Assembly (NCBI GenBank): GCA_963735065.1
Contig: CAVTJL010000001.1
Coordinates: forward strand, 2,108,001 to 2,172,000
Direction of reading: 5' to 3'
Source of the DNA: CAVTJL01 sp963735065
Lineage (GTDB): Bacteria > Pseudomonadota > Alphaproteobacteria > Geminicoccales > Geminicoccaceae
Length of the DNA stretch: 64,000 nucleotides
Of this stretch, positions 33,964 through 45,262 are shown in pieces; positions within the stretch are counted from its first letter, which is position 1, and each line of letters opens with the position of its first letter. The position numbers were made by a program, and so were the translations under genes. The notes beneath the pieces were generated by a model. That model did no database searches, was not told the DNA's origin, and saw only the letters and a program-made list of their open reading frames with translations.

Positions 33964-35286
33964 CTACTTGAGCTTCTCCTGCATGCCCTTGGCGGCGTTG
34001 GCCAGCGCCTGGTCGAGGGTCAGCTGGCCCGCCCAGTAGCCGGTGAAGTTCTGGGCCAGGATCTCATAGACCGGGACCGCCTCGGCACTGGTGCCGCCGC
34101 GGATGACGAACCCGTACTTGGCCACGTACTCGCCCACGAGCGGGAACTCGGGCCGGGTGCCCTTGAGCTCGTCCAGCACCGACGGGACGGGCGGCGTGCC
34201 GCCGGCCTTGCCGTAGATCTCCATGGCCTCCTTGCTGGCGAGAAAGGCGAGGAAGCGGCCGGCGGCCTCCTTGTGGGTCGAGGCCTTGTTCAGGCCGATG
34301 CCCAGGCTGTGAATGTGGGTCTTGTGCCCGTCGGGGCCTGCCGGCATCGGCGCCACCCAGAACTTCCCCGCCACCGCCGGGTTCTTGGCCTTGTCGTTCA
34401 GCTCGTTGAAGGCGGCGTTCCACTGCAGCATGGTCGCCACCTGGCCGCTGCCGAAGGCGGCGTTGGCCTCGGCATACTCGTAGTTCGTGCTGTCGGGCGG
34501 CGTGGCGCCGGCGTCGATGAGCTTCTTGTAGATCTCCAGCCCGCGGCGGGCGGCCTCGCTGTCGATGATGACCTTGCCGTTCTCGTCCAGCCAGTTGCCG
34601 CCGTTCGAGACCAGCGCCGCCTGCCAGATCATGATGTTGAAGATGAGGTTCTTCAGCTGCAGCACCGTGCCGTAGCGGGTCGGGCTATCCGGATTGATGC
34701 GCTTGGTGAAGAAAAGCGCCGTCGCCATGAAGTCGTCCCAGGTCCAGTCCTTGGGATCCTTGGGCTCGAGCTTCTTGCCCAGCTCCTTCTGGGCGATCTC
34801 GGCGTAGGTCTTCTTCCAGGCATCGTCCTTCAGCAGCCGGTCGATCAGGTCTTTCCTGTAGTAGGTGAAATGCAGGCTGATATCGGTCGGCACGCCATAC
34901 TGCTTGCCGTCGAGGGCGAGGCTGCCCAGCGCCACGGGCGCAAAAATCGTCTTCGTGTCGGCCGGCAGGTCCTGGCCGATCGGGTCGAGGAAGGGCGCGT
35001 AGCGGCCCAGCGTGTAGGTTGTCACGAGGGCGACGTCGAACTCCTTCGAGCCCGCCGCGAGGTCGGCGATCTCCTTGTCGAAATAGCCCTGGCGGCTGAA
35101 GAGGAGCTGCTTCACTTGGTCGTCCGGCGCCTTGCCGGGGCCGGCATTCCAGGCGTCGATGACCTTCTGCATGGCCTCACTCTCGGGCCCGGGCCAGAAA
35201 AGCAAGGTAACCTCGGCCCGGGCGAGCACGGGCCAGGCCAACCCCAAAGCCGCCAACAGACCGGCGACGAGCCGCCACTTCCGCAT
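33964..35286 (-). CDS. ABC transporter extracellular sugar-binding protein
   Basis: The 440-residue protein has a Sec signal peptide (VAGLLAALGLAWPVLARA) and matches family 1 solute-binding proteins: EVTLLFWPGPESEAMQKVID, SLALDGKQYGVPTDISLHFT and WDDFMATALFFTKR, with a C-terminal AAGRFLAFLASKEAMEIYGK. It would deliver a sugar or polyol to the two permeases encoded downstream. The ATG is preceded by GGGAGAGAAG. It is the first gene of a three-gene operon that lacks an ATPase. Confidence 0.92.
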   Translation of the reverse strand: MRKWRLVAGLLAALGLAWPVLARAEVTLLFWPGPESEAMQKVIDAWNAGPGKAPDDQVKQLLFSRQGYFDKEIADLAAGSKEFDVALVTTYTLGRYAPFLDPIGQDLPADTKTIFAPVALGSLALDGKQYGVPTDISLHFTYYRKDLIDRLLKDDAWKKTYAEIAQKELGKKLEPKDPKDWTWDDFMATALFFTKRINPDSPTRYGTVLQLKNLIFNIMIWQAALVSNGGNWLDENGKVIIDSEAARRGLEIYKKLIDAGATPPDSTNYEYAEANAAFGSGQVATMLQWNAAFNELNDKAKNPAVAGKFWVAPMPAGPDGHKTHIHSLGIGLNKASTHKEAAGRFLAFLASKEAMEIYGKAGGTPPVPSVLDELKGTRPEFPLVGEYVAKYGFVIRGGTSAEAVPVYEILAQNFTGYWAGQLTLDQALANAAKGMQEKLK

Positions 35287-35498
35287 CGCTTCTCTCCCTC
35301 TCCAGGCTTGCAGGCGGGATTGTGGAGAGGGCAGGCCGACCCGTCCAGCCTCGTCGTGGGGTGGGGAGGGGATGAAGAAGGAGAAGGGAGAAGGCTCTTT
35401 TTTTCTGTCACCTTCGCACCCGGGCCGGCCGCTCCGGCCTTGCCTCTTCGTCCGCCGACGGTGCTCTGTTAGGTTGAGGCAGGGGAGGACGGATCGCC
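35287..35498. other. Divergent intergenic region
   Basis: These 212 bases separate the sugar transporter operon (leftward) from the DUF29 pseudogene (rightward). Nothing beyond a T-run near 35398-35406 was noted. Confidence 0.4.
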
Positions 35499-36033
35499 AT
35501 GGCGGCGCGGAGAAGGAAGCTCTACGACGAGGATTTTGGGCAGTGGAGCCGCGAGCAGGCGGCGGCGCTGCGACGGCTGTCGGCCGAGCGCAGGAATGGC
35601 CCGCTCGACCTCGAGCACTTGGCGGCTGGAGGTGGAGGATTTAGGCGACGAACGCAGCAACGCGGCCAGCGGCCCGCCCCGCGAGGTGATAGAAAACTGC
35701 CTGCAGCTGGAGCATTCGCCGGCGAGCAAGGCGCGCGCCGGCTGGCGCGATACGATCGATCAGGCCCGCGGCGAGATCGCCGACCGCCTCACCCCTACCA
35801 TCCTCCGCGATGCGGAGCCCCAGCTTCCGAAGCTCTATTGGCAGGCGCTGCGTGTGGCGGGAAGAGCGCTGGAGCAGCATGGTGAGGGGGACGTTACGGT
35901 GGGGCTGCCGGCGGAATGCCCCCATGCTCTCGACCAGCTCCTCGATGAGGCGTGGTATCCGTCTGGGCGCGATTGGGCTGCCGGAGAATCGCTGGCGCGG
36001 CAGGCAGGATTCGGATCGTCGGTCGGACCATAG
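35499..36033 (+). pseudogene. DUF29-family gene with a frameshift
   Basis: The first frame reads MAARRRKLYDEDFGQWSREQ and AAALRRLSAERRNGPLDLEH, the typical DUF29 start. Near 35625 one extra base shifts the sequence into another frame, which continues EVEDLGDERSNAASG, QLEHSPASKARAGWRDTIDQ and ILRDAEPQLPKLYWQA, ending at 36033. Joined, the two halves give a full-length DUF29 protein. The function of DUF29 is unknown; members are common in cyanobacteria and alphaproteobacteria. A sequencing error would also explain the break. Confidence 0.75.
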
Positions 36034-36111
36034 CAAATCGAGGCCGGTGGCGTGTCACCGTAGTCCCGTCCTGCGCCGTTGAGCAGCCATCGTCCCATGG
36101 GAGGCAGAAAG

Positions 36112-37467
36112 ATGAGAGAACAATTTTCCAGGCGTTCCGTCCTGCAGCGCTCGGCTGCCGTTGGCGCCCTGGCCGCGGCTGGCGGCCTCCGCTCCCGCAC
36201 GGCCCGGGGCCAGGCCGTGCCGAAGGTTGCGCCAATCACGATGGTGATCAACCAGTCCCCGTGGTTCGACGGATTCCGGCAGCTGGTCGAGAAGTATCAG
36301 TCGGAGACCGGCAACACGATCACGCTCGACGTGAATCCCTACCCCGGCGCGCTGGCCAAGATCCGCAACTCACTGCGCGCAGCCTCAGGCTCTTACGATC
36401 TCCTGGCCATCGACAATAACTGGATGGTGGAGATGTTCGACGGCGGATTCATCATGCCGCTCGACGAGCTCGAGTCGGGATTCAAGCTCGATCCCAACAT
36501 CAGCACCTATGACGGGACGATCTTTTGGAACGCCAACATGCGCACCTTCGATCCGAAGGGCGGTGCCTTGATGGGGTGCCCCATCAACGGCAATGTCGAC
36601 GTGCTCTTCTATCGGAAGGATCTGTACGAGGCAAACGGGCTCAAGTTCCCCGAGACCTGGGAAGACCTGGAAGCCAACGTCAAGGCGCTCAACGATCCGC
36701 CGCACCTCTACGGCCTGGTTCATCGCGACGGACGTACGTCCATATGGGCCGACTACGTCAACTACATGTTCAGCTCCGGCGGCAGCCTCTTCGCTGACCC
36801 CAAAGCAGGGGACTTCACCATCACGGTGAACAGTCCGGCGAACCTGAAGGCGCTGGAGTTCTACCTCGATGTCGGCAAGGCTGGCGGATACCGGAGCCCC
36901 GGCTCCGTCGAGCAGGGCCCGCTGATCGGACTTGTGGCCTCGGGCAAGGCGGCGCATTCGATCATCGTCATCGGCGCTTGGGCGCAGCTCGAGGATCCGA
37001 CCAAGTCGGTGGTCATCGGCAAGATCGACGCAGGGCTGATGCCGCGTTCTGCCGATGGGGAACATGCGGCCCGCGCGGGTCATTGGATCGGCGCGATCGC
37101 CCGCAACGTTCCGAAGGATCGGCAGCTCGCAGCGCTCGAATTCATCAAATGGTTCGGGACGCTCGAGCATCAACTCGACTATACGCGCTTCGGCGCCGTG
37201 CCCGTGCGCGTCGACGTCGCGGACTCAGACCTGGCCAACGAGCCCAAATATCGCTTCCTCAAGGCGCAGGTCGCGAATTCGCGCGTCGCCCGCATGTATG
37301 CGGTCGTTCCGGAGGCAGCGCAGCTCAATGATATTCTGTCTCTGGGTCTGAACGAGTGCATCCTAGGAAAGACAAAGCCGGCAGACGCGCTCAACAAGGC
37401 AGCGGCTGAGTGCTACGAAATCATTAAACGCGGCGGCCACAAGACCGGCCAGCTTCCCACGCTCTAG
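36112..37467 (+). CDS. Tat-exported ABC solute-binding protein (orphan)
   Basis: The 451-residue protein begins with a twin-arginine signal (FSRRSVLQRSAAVGALAAAG) and is a family 1 extracellular binding protein: SPWFDGFRQLVEKYQSETGN, YDLLAIDNNWMVEMFDGGFI, GCPINGNVDVLFYRKDLYEA and YVNYMFSSGGSLFADP. The ATG at 36112 follows a GGGAGGCAG site. No permease or ATPase genes adjoin it, so it is an orphan that may serve a transporter encoded elsewhere. The substrate is probably a carbohydrate by family, but this is not shown. Confidence 0.88.
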   Translation: MREQFSRRSVLQRSAAVGALAAAGGLRSRTARGQAVPKVAPITMVINQSPWFDGFRQLVEKYQSETGNTITLDVNPYPGALAKIRNSLRAASGSYDLLAIDNNWMVEMFDGGFIMPLDELESGFKLDPNISTYDGTIFWNANMRTFDPKGGALMGCPINGNVDVLFYRKDLYEANGLKFPETWEDLEANVKALNDPPHLYGLVHRDGRTSIWADYVNYMFSSGGSLFADPKAGDFTITVNSPANLKALEFYLDVGKAGGYRSPGSVEQGPLIGLVASGKAAHSIIVIGAWAQLEDPTKSVVIGKIDAGLMPRSADGEHAARAGHWIGAIARNVPKDRQLAALEFIKWFGTLEHQLDYTRFGAVPVRVDVADSDLANEPKYRFLKAQVANSRVARMYAVVPEAAQLNDILSLGLNECILGKTKPADALNKAAAECYEIIKRGGHKTGQLPTL

Positions 37468-37597
37468 TCACCAGACGCCGAGGTCTTGGCGCGATGCATT
37501 GACTTGGTGGCAACCGACCAACGGCCTTCTCGCTTGCGCTGCCCCGGCCTATGACGGATCGGCTGTCCCTCTCCCCGGGGCGCCAGCAGCGCCCGAG

Positions 37598-37870
37598 CTA
37601 TGAGCCGCCGCCCTGATGACAGCAGCTCATTGGAGCGTCGGCGGCTGGTGTAGGCGCCGAGCGCATCGCCTCGGCGAGGAAGGCGGAGCCGGACATGCCG
37701 TGGAGGTTGGCGACGGCGTCAAGGCGCGTGACCAAGCCCTCGTCCATAGAGGTGTTGATGCGCATCGCCGGGCTCCGCGGTCAGCCAGCCGGATGGGGCC
37801 GCATCGAAATCGCCGACATCGGGGGTGGCTTGGCCCGCGGAAGCCCCGACCGCGACAGCCGGAGACGGCA
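37598..37870 (-). pseudogene. HicB-like antitoxin C-terminal remnant
   Basis: The minus strand ends with MRINTSMDEGLVTRLDAVAN, then LHGMSGSAFLAEAMRSA, and a TAG at 37598. This resembles the ribbon-helix-helix C-terminus of HicB antitoxins (INxTxDExLLxRIDAxAxxxGxSRSxFLAxAAR). The preceding N-terminal pseudo-RNase domain is only vaguely visible, and no HicA toxin gene is present. It is likely a relic of a toxin-antitoxin locus. Confidence 0.5.
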
Positions 37871-37905
37871 CGCCGCTCCGCCTCTATGCCCGGCCGTATC
37901 GCCCC

Positions 37906-40278
37906 CTACTCCTTCCTCGGCAAAGCATACGCCACCACCTGGTCGCTCACCCTCGGCGCCAGGATGGAATTCCCGCCCGCGACGAACACCACATACTCGC
38001 GCCCCTTGTAGCTGTAGACGGCGGGCAGGGCGACGGCCGGGGCGTCGACTTGGCTCTGCCACAGCACCTTGCCGCTCTTGAGGTCGAGGGCGCGGACGCG
38101 GGAGTCCATCGAGGCGCCGATGAAGATCAGGCCGGACTTGGTGATCACCGGGCCGCCGATCGTCACCGAGCCCCAGGAGCGGGGCATGTAAAAGCCCCAT
38201 TTCTGGATCTCGCCGAAGGGCTCCTTCCAGAGGAGGCGGCCGGTGTCGAGGTCGTAGGCCGAGAGCGTGCCGTAGGGCGGCTTCCAGCAGGGCATGCCGA
38301 GCGGGTTGAGGAAGGTCGTGAGCTTCATGCCGTAGGCGGCGCCCTCTTGGGCGAAGTAGCCGGCAGGCGTGCCGTCCTTGGTGGCCTTCTCGTAGGCTTG
38401 GCGCGGGATCAGCTGGTAGATCTGCACGACGCTCGAGCTGTTCACGACATAGGTGTGCGAGCTCGGGTCGACGGCGCCGCCGCCCCACTCGACGCCGCCC
38501 GCGGTGGCCGGGTAGGTGAGCGTGCCCTCGAGGCTGGGCGGGGTGAACCGCCCGTCATAGCGCAGCGACGCGGCGGTGCGGCTGCAATAGCCGAGGCTCA
38601 GGATGTCGGCGAGCCTCGAGACGCCGGGCCAGGTGTCGGGAACGGTGGCCTCGGGGGTCGCCACATAGGGCTGGGTCGGGGCCGCCTCCTCGCCCGGAAC
38701 GTCGGAGGCCGGGGCCGGCTTCTCCTCGATCGGGTAGATGGGCTGGCCGGTCCTGCGGTCGAGAACGAACAAGAAGCCGGTCTTGCCGGACTGGACGAGG
38801 GCCGGGATCGTCTTGCCGTCCTTCTTGATGTCGACCAGCACCGGCGGGGCGTTGGTATCGTAATCCCAGACGTCGTGATGGACGAGCTGGCGGCTCCAGA
38901 CGACCTTGCCGGTATCGACGTCGAGCGCCGTGACGGAGGTGGCGAGCGGCAGCTTCTCCTCGCGGGCACCGCCATAGAAGTTGGGGCTGGGCGAGCTCAC
39001 CGGGATGTAGAGGAGCCCGGTCTCGGGGTCGATCGACATGCTGGCCCAGACGTTCGAGGTGCCGGTGGTCCTGGTGGCATCCTTGGGCAGCGCATCGAAC
39101 GTCCATTTGAGCTTGCCGGTGCGCGCGTCGAGCGCGAAGACCGTGCCCGTCGGATTGGCCTTGAACTCCCAGTCCTTGCCGGCCCAGCCGAGGAAGAGGG
39201 TGTCGTTGTAGACGGTGGGCGGCTGGAGCAGCGACAGGGGCCACTTGTCTCGGGTCGGGTTCCACTGGTTCACGTCGACCATGCCGTCCTGGCCGAAGCC
39301 CGGGCAGGGCTTGCCGGTGTCGGCATCGACGCCATAGAGCTTGGCGTCCATCGTGCCGATATAGACCATTTTCTGGCAGGCCTCGCCCGGCTTCGGGTCC
39401 TCGGCCTGCCAATAGGCGACGCCACGGTTCTTGAGCTCGGGCTGGGTCAGGGCCTTGAGGACCGCGTGCGGGTCGAAGGTCCACTTCACCTTGCCGGTGT
39501 CGGGCTCGAGCGCGATGATCCGATAGAAGGGCGTGCCCAGATAGACCGTGTCGTTGATGAAGAGCGGTGTGGCCGACCACACCGACTTGGGCTTGTCGCC
39601 GCTGCCGTCGGAGACGTCGCCGGTGTGATATTGCCACGCCATCTCGAGGCTCTTCACGTTGCCGGGCGTGATCTGCGTCTCGGGCGAGAATTTCTGTGCC
39701 TTGAGGTCGCCGTTGAAGGTCGACCAGCTGCCCGGCCCCGCCCAGCTGTCGGCGTGGTGGGTGACCGCGGCGGCACCGGCGCCGGCGCCTTCGGACGCTG
39801 CGGGCGTGGCGGTCGTCTGGGCCGAGACGATGCCGGCGGGCACCAACGCGAGGGCGAGCGCGATCGAGGCTCTTCTCATCATGACGGCACCCCCGCGCGT
39901 GCCGGAGCCGCGTGCCCCGATCCTCTCGCCCGGGTCGAGGACAAGGTGAGCGAGCCAGCCGAGCAGGGCCACCGCCATCAGCGCCAGCAGCGCGTAGGAT
40001 TCGAGAAAATAGGCGGCAAGGCCGGTGCCGAGGATGCCCAGCAGGATGAGGACCTGGAGCAGGCGGCTCAGCCACCCGGCGCGGCCGAGAAGGGCAACGA
40101 CCAGCGAGGCGCCCAGCACAAGCGCGGTCGAGACGATGACCACGAGCACGCCATAGCTATGGTCGATGCCGTTGCCGGTGCGGAAGTAGTTGGCGATCGA
40201 GAGGACGAGGCCGGCGGCCGAGGCGGCCGCCATGATCCATCCCCCATAGCCGATGGTGGTCGTCGTGCTGCGGGGCAT
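37906..40278 (-). CDS. Membrane-bound PQQ-dependent dehydrogenase (glucose/quinate/shikimate type)
   Basis: The 790-residue protein starts at ATG 40278. Four transmembrane helices cover about residues 8-115. A fifth, signal-peptide-like helix (MMRRASIALALALVPAGIVS) begins near residue 131 and leads to a periplasmic eight-bladed propeller. Propeller motifs include WSTFNGDLKAQKFSPETQIT, LEMAWQYHTGD, VHHDVWDYDTNAPPVLVD and WGSVTIGGPVITKSGLIFIG. The architecture matches membrane-bound glucose dehydrogenase, which oxidises aldoses, quinate or polyols in the periplasm and feeds ubiquinone. The internal MMRRAS start could instead yield a separate soluble form. The substrate is not determined. Confidence 0.88.
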   Translation of the reverse strand: MPRSTTTTIGYGGWIMAAASAAGLVLSIANYFRTGNGIDHSYGVLVVIVSTALVLGASLVVALLGRAGWLSRLLQVLILLGILGTGLAAYFLESYALLALMAVALLGWLAHLVLDPGERIGARGSGTRGGAVMMRRASIALALALVPAGIVSAQTTATPAASEGAGAGAAAVTHHADSWAGPGSWSTFNGDLKAQKFSPETQITPGNVKSLEMAWQYHTGDVSDGSGDKPKSVWSATPLFINDTVYLGTPFYRIIALEPDTGKVKWTFDPHAVLKALTQPELKNRGVAYWQAEDPKPGEACQKMVYIGTMDAKLYGVDADTGKPCPGFGQDGMVDVNQWNPTRDKWPLSLLQPPTVYNDTLFLGWAGKDWEFKANPTGTVFALDARTGKLKWTFDALPKDATRTTGTSNVWASMSIDPETGLLYIPVSSPSPNFYGGAREEKLPLATSVTALDVDTGKVVWSRQLVHHDVWDYDTNAPPVLVDIKKDGKTIPALVQSGKTGFLFVLDRRTGQPIYPIEEKPAPASDVPGEEAAPTQPYVATPEATVPDTWPGVSRLADILSLGYCSRTAASLRYDGRFTPPSLEGTLTYPATAGGVEWGGGAVDPSSHTYVVNSSSVVQIYQLIPRQAYEKATKDGTPAGYFAQEGAAYGMKLTTFLNPLGMPCWKPPYGTLSAYDLDTGRLLWKEPFGEIQKWGFYMPRSWGSVTIGGPVITKSGLIFIGASMDSRVRALDLKSGKVLWQSQVDAPAVALPAVYSYKGREYVVFVAGGNSILAPRVSDQVVAYALPRKE

Positions 40279-40595
40279 TGCCGGTTCCAGTCGCGAGTTG
40301 CCGCCGAGGGCGTGCGCGCGCCGCCGTCTGCCCCGGCGCTCGATGCTGCGCCAGCACCGCCGGGGCGGGAGACACCGCCCTCGTCTCAGGTTTTTATCGA
40401 TTCTCGTAACACTCGCCGCGCGGCCTTGGTTCCGGCGTCCGGAAAACGGCGACCGGCAGCCCACCGCAAGCGCGCCCCCGCACCCGCGCCGCTGCGGACC
40501 ATGGCGGCGGCATGGCCTCCGTTGCCGAGCCGTCATTGACAGCCGGTTGGCGGCACCGTTAGCTCTCCGTCCCGCGCTCCAAGGGCCAACGCCTC

Positions 40596-41747
40596 ATGTA
40601 CCCTCACGGCGACGCGATCGGCCGTCTGACCGACAAGTATTTTTCCAAGACGCGGGCGATCGTCGAGCGCTTCGGCGACTGCCCGGTGACCTACGCGGTC
40701 TTCATGCGCCGCCCGGTGCTGTGCTGCCCGCGCCTCGCGGTGGGCTGGCTCGAGGAGGTGGCGGTCGAGCGCCGCGCCGCGATCAAGGTCGAGCTCTTGT
40801 TCGAGGAGGGCGGCTGGGTCGGCGCAGGCGAGCCCATGATGTACCTGCACGGCCCCTTCCGCCATCTGGTCGACCTCGAGACGATCTTCTTGCAGAAGCT
40901 GGGGCCGGCCTGTGTTGCCGCCTACAACGCCTACATCATGTGCGCCGACCTGCCCTATGCGGGCTTTCTTGCGATGGACGCGCGGCACTGCGCCGGGGCC
41001 GAGATGGCCGAGATGATGGCCTATGCCGCAAGCGTGGGCTCCGCCCGGGCCCAGCGCGAGGCGGGCGCCAAGGGCTTCGTCGGCAACGCCACCGACGAGA
41101 CGGCGCACTTCTTCGGCCAGGAGCACGGGCTCGGCACCATGCCGCACGCGCTCATCGGCTATGCCGGCTCCACCGTGCGCGCGGCCGAGCTCTACCACGA
41201 GACCTTCCCGGACGATCCGCTCTTCGTGCTGGTCGACTATTTCGGCCGGGAGCTCACCAATTCGCTGGCCGTCTGTCGGCGCTTTCCCGAGCACGCCCAC
41301 TCGGGCCGGCTGGGCGTCAGGCTCGACACGCATGGCGGCCGCTTCGTCGAGGGGCTGGATACCGCCGCCTCCTACGCGGTGCTCGAGCGCTTCGTGCCCC
41401 AGGCCATCCGCACCTACCGCACCGAGGAGGAGCTGCGCTGGCTCACCGGCACCGGCGTCAGCGCGGCTGCGATCTATCACGTCCGCGAGCGGCTCGATGC
41501 CGAAGGCTTCGACAAGGTGAAGATCATCGCGAGCTCGGGATTCGGGCCGCAGAAGTGCAAGCTGATGGCGAGCGTCAAGGCGCCGATCGACGTGATCGGC
41601 ACCGGCTCCTTCCTGCCCGAGCAATGGAGCGAGACCTACGCCACGGCCGACGTCATCGCCTATGACGGGCGGCAGAGCGTCAAGGTCGGCCGCGAGTTCC
41701 TGTTCCCCAGCGCCGACGGCAAGGGCGGCGCCGGGCCCAAAGGCTGA
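40596..41747 (+). CDS. Nicotinate phosphoribosyltransferase-like protein
   Basis: The 383-residue protein belongs to the NAPRTase/quinolinate phosphoribosyltransferase-like group: LTDKYFSKTRAIVERFGDCP near the start, the phosphoribosyl-histidine region AMDARHCAG and GFVGNATDETAHFFG. LIGYAGSTVRAAELYHETFP and VKIIASSGFGPQKCKLM follow, then a phosphate-binding IDVIGTGSFLPE. It probably links a pyridine carboxylate to PRPP in NAD salvage, in the cytoplasm. A single-gene unit, it diverges from the PQQ dehydrogenase gene, with 317 bases between them and no clear ribosome site. Confidence 0.82.
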   Translation: MYPHGDAIGRLTDKYFSKTRAIVERFGDCPVTYAVFMRRPVLCCPRLAVGWLEEVAVERRAAIKVELLFEEGGWVGAGEPMMYLHGPFRHLVDLETIFLQKLGPACVAAYNAYIMCADLPYAGFLAMDARHCAGAEMAEMMAYAASVGSARAQREAGAKGFVGNATDETAHFFGQEHGLGTMPHALIGYAGSTVRAAELYHETFPDDPLFVLVDYFGRELTNSLAVCRRFPEHAHSGRLGVRLDTHGGRFVEGLDTAASYAVLERFVPQAIRTYRTEEELRWLTGTGVSAAAIYHVRERLDAEGFDKVKIIASSGFGPQKCKLMASVKAPIDVIGTGSFLPEQWSETYATADVIAYDGRQSVKVGREFLFPSADGKGGAGPKG

Positions 41748-41757
41748 GCCGGGGCTT

Positions 41758-43098
41758 TCAGCCCAGCGTGGCGAAGCGGATGAGGTCGGCCATCGTGAAG
41801 CAGGAGCCCTGGCGCGGGATCTCGACGGGCGGCCGCATGTCGGGATCGAGGCAGCTCAAGGGGCTGGCCTGGATCGCGCGGAACAGCACCTCGCCCACCA
41901 GACGGCCGCCGACCGGGCCGAGCTGCCTGCCGCCGTCGCCCAGCGTCTCGGCCTCCTGCAGCACATAGTACCAAAGCGGCGTGTCCTCCATGCCGAGGTC
42001 GCGCACCGCGCGGTCGGGCTCGATCACCTGGTCCGGCGGGATGGCGCCGTCGGCCGCCATGCGGCGGGCGATGGCCTGGCCCGAGGGCAGCTCGCAGGCA
42101 TGGCCGGCCAAGAGGTCGCGCTGGGCCAGCGAGGATGGCTGGTCGGGGGCAGCACCCTGCAGCCGCATCAGCGAGGGCGCCATGCGCCGGCTGATCGTCC
42201 GGCAGCCCTGCGGCACCTTGAGGCCGACCTCGAAGAAGTAGCCGAGGTCGATCTCGGTGCGCAGCGGCCGCGGGCCGACCACGCCGCCGATCGGCTGGCG
42301 CTGCACCCGGTCGTTGAGGCTGTAGCAGTCGCGCAGCTGGACATGGCCGTAGCGCAGGGCCGCGGCGACGAGCTCCAGCGGCAGGAAGGGCGCCTCGCCC
42401 TCGGGGCAGACATGAAGCCGGCCGCCCCCCTCGATGGCGCGCGCGAGCGCGCCGCCGACGAGGCGGGGCAGGAAATCGTGCAGCACGAGCTGCTGGAAAT
42501 GAAAGACGAGGGTGTGACGCGCCGCGTCGAAGCCGAGGCCGGAGGCGATCAGGTGGTTGTGCGCCTTGATCAGGACGAGGTGGAGACGGGAGAGGACGAG
42601 ATTGTCGTCGTTGCGCGGGTCGCCGGTGAGCGCCAGGCCCTGCTGGTTGCGCGGCAGGTCCTCGTAGCGATGGCCCATGTCGTCGTTGGTCCAGCCGACG
42701 AGGAAGCGGCCGCGAAGCTGCGTGTTGTAGAGATGCGGCGCGCCGTCCGGCCCGCCGCCATAGACGCAGTCGAGGTCGAGGACGCGTGCCGGCCTGGCTC
42801 CGCTGGTCGAGGCCTCCCGCTCCTGCTCGGAGAGAGCCCGGCTGTCGAGGGTCAGCTCGTGGTCGATGAGCTGGGCCAGGAAGGTGAAGCCGGCCGGCTG
42901 GGTCGATGTGGCGGCGGGCTCGGCGCCGGCATCCATCGGCCCACCGGCGGCGCCCAGCGCCATCAGCTGGGCCGGGCTCGCCTCGTGCGGCGGCAGGTCC
43001 GCGAAGGCGCGGCCATAGCGGCCATCGGGACAGGCACCTCTCGTGTCCAGCCCCAGGCGGACGGCCCGGCCCGCAAGGGCATCGCCATGCCCAATCAT
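41758..43098 (-). CDS. Animal-type haem peroxidase family protein
   Basis: The 446-residue protein lacks a signal peptide and shows the peroxidase-cyclooxygenase superfamily pattern. The distal histidine is in FTFLAQLIDHELTLD, followed by GDPRNDDNLVLSRLHLVLIK and AHNHLIASGLGFDAARH. The likely proximal histidine is in ALRYGHVQLRDCYSLN. The substrate is unknown; bacterial members are proposed to act on lipids or in defence. It lies convergent with the phosphoribosyltransferase gene, with a ten-base gap, and diverges from the acetoacetyl-CoA synthetase gene. Confidence 0.82.
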   Translation of the reverse strand: MIGHGDALAGRAVRLGLDTRGACPDGRYGRAFADLPPHEASPAQLMALGAAGGPMDAGAEPAATSTQPAGFTFLAQLIDHELTLDSRALSEQEREASTSGARPARVLDLDCVYGGGPDGAPHLYNTQLRGRFLVGWTNDDMGHRYEDLPRNQQGLALTGDPRNDDNLVLSRLHLVLIKAHNHLIASGLGFDAARHTLVFHFQQLVLHDFLPRLVGGALARAIEGGGRLHVCPEGEAPFLPLELVAAALRYGHVQLRDCYSLNDRVQRQPIGGVVGPRPLRTEIDLGYFFEVGLKVPQGCRTISRRMAPSLMRLQGAAPDQPSSLAQRDLLAGHACELPSGQAIARRMAADGAIPPDQVIEPDRAVRDLGMEDTPLWYYVLQEAETLGDGGRQLGPVGGRLVGEVLFRAIQASPLSCLDPDMRPPVEIPRQGSCFTMADLIRFATLG

Positions 43099-43300
43099 TG
43101 CTGCTCCCGAGCGGCGGCCGTGCGCGCCGACACTGCTGCCGTCGTCGCACGAGGTGTGTGCCCCTCTAACTCGCGTGAACGGGAGAGGTTCGCTGTGATA
43201 AACAGCACACCCGGCGGGCTGCCGCTTGGCCGTCCGCGGCGACGCGGCCTAGGATATGCCGGACCCGGCACGGCAAGGGCCGGGAGGAGGGAGCCGCTCC

Positions 43301-45241
<1,941 letters not shown>

Positions 45242-45262
45242 GCCGGCGGGCTGCTCGTCGAG

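Noticed and set aside
37825..40539. A plus-strand frame of about 900 codons opposite the PQQ dehydrogenase gene
   Set aside because: It is low-complexity shadow translation; the minus strand has unmistakable PQQ propeller motifs.
43192..43206. GCTGT-N5-ACAGC dyad between the peroxidase and aacS genes as an operator
   Set aside because: Five-base arms are too short to distinguish from chance and no matching regulator is nearby.
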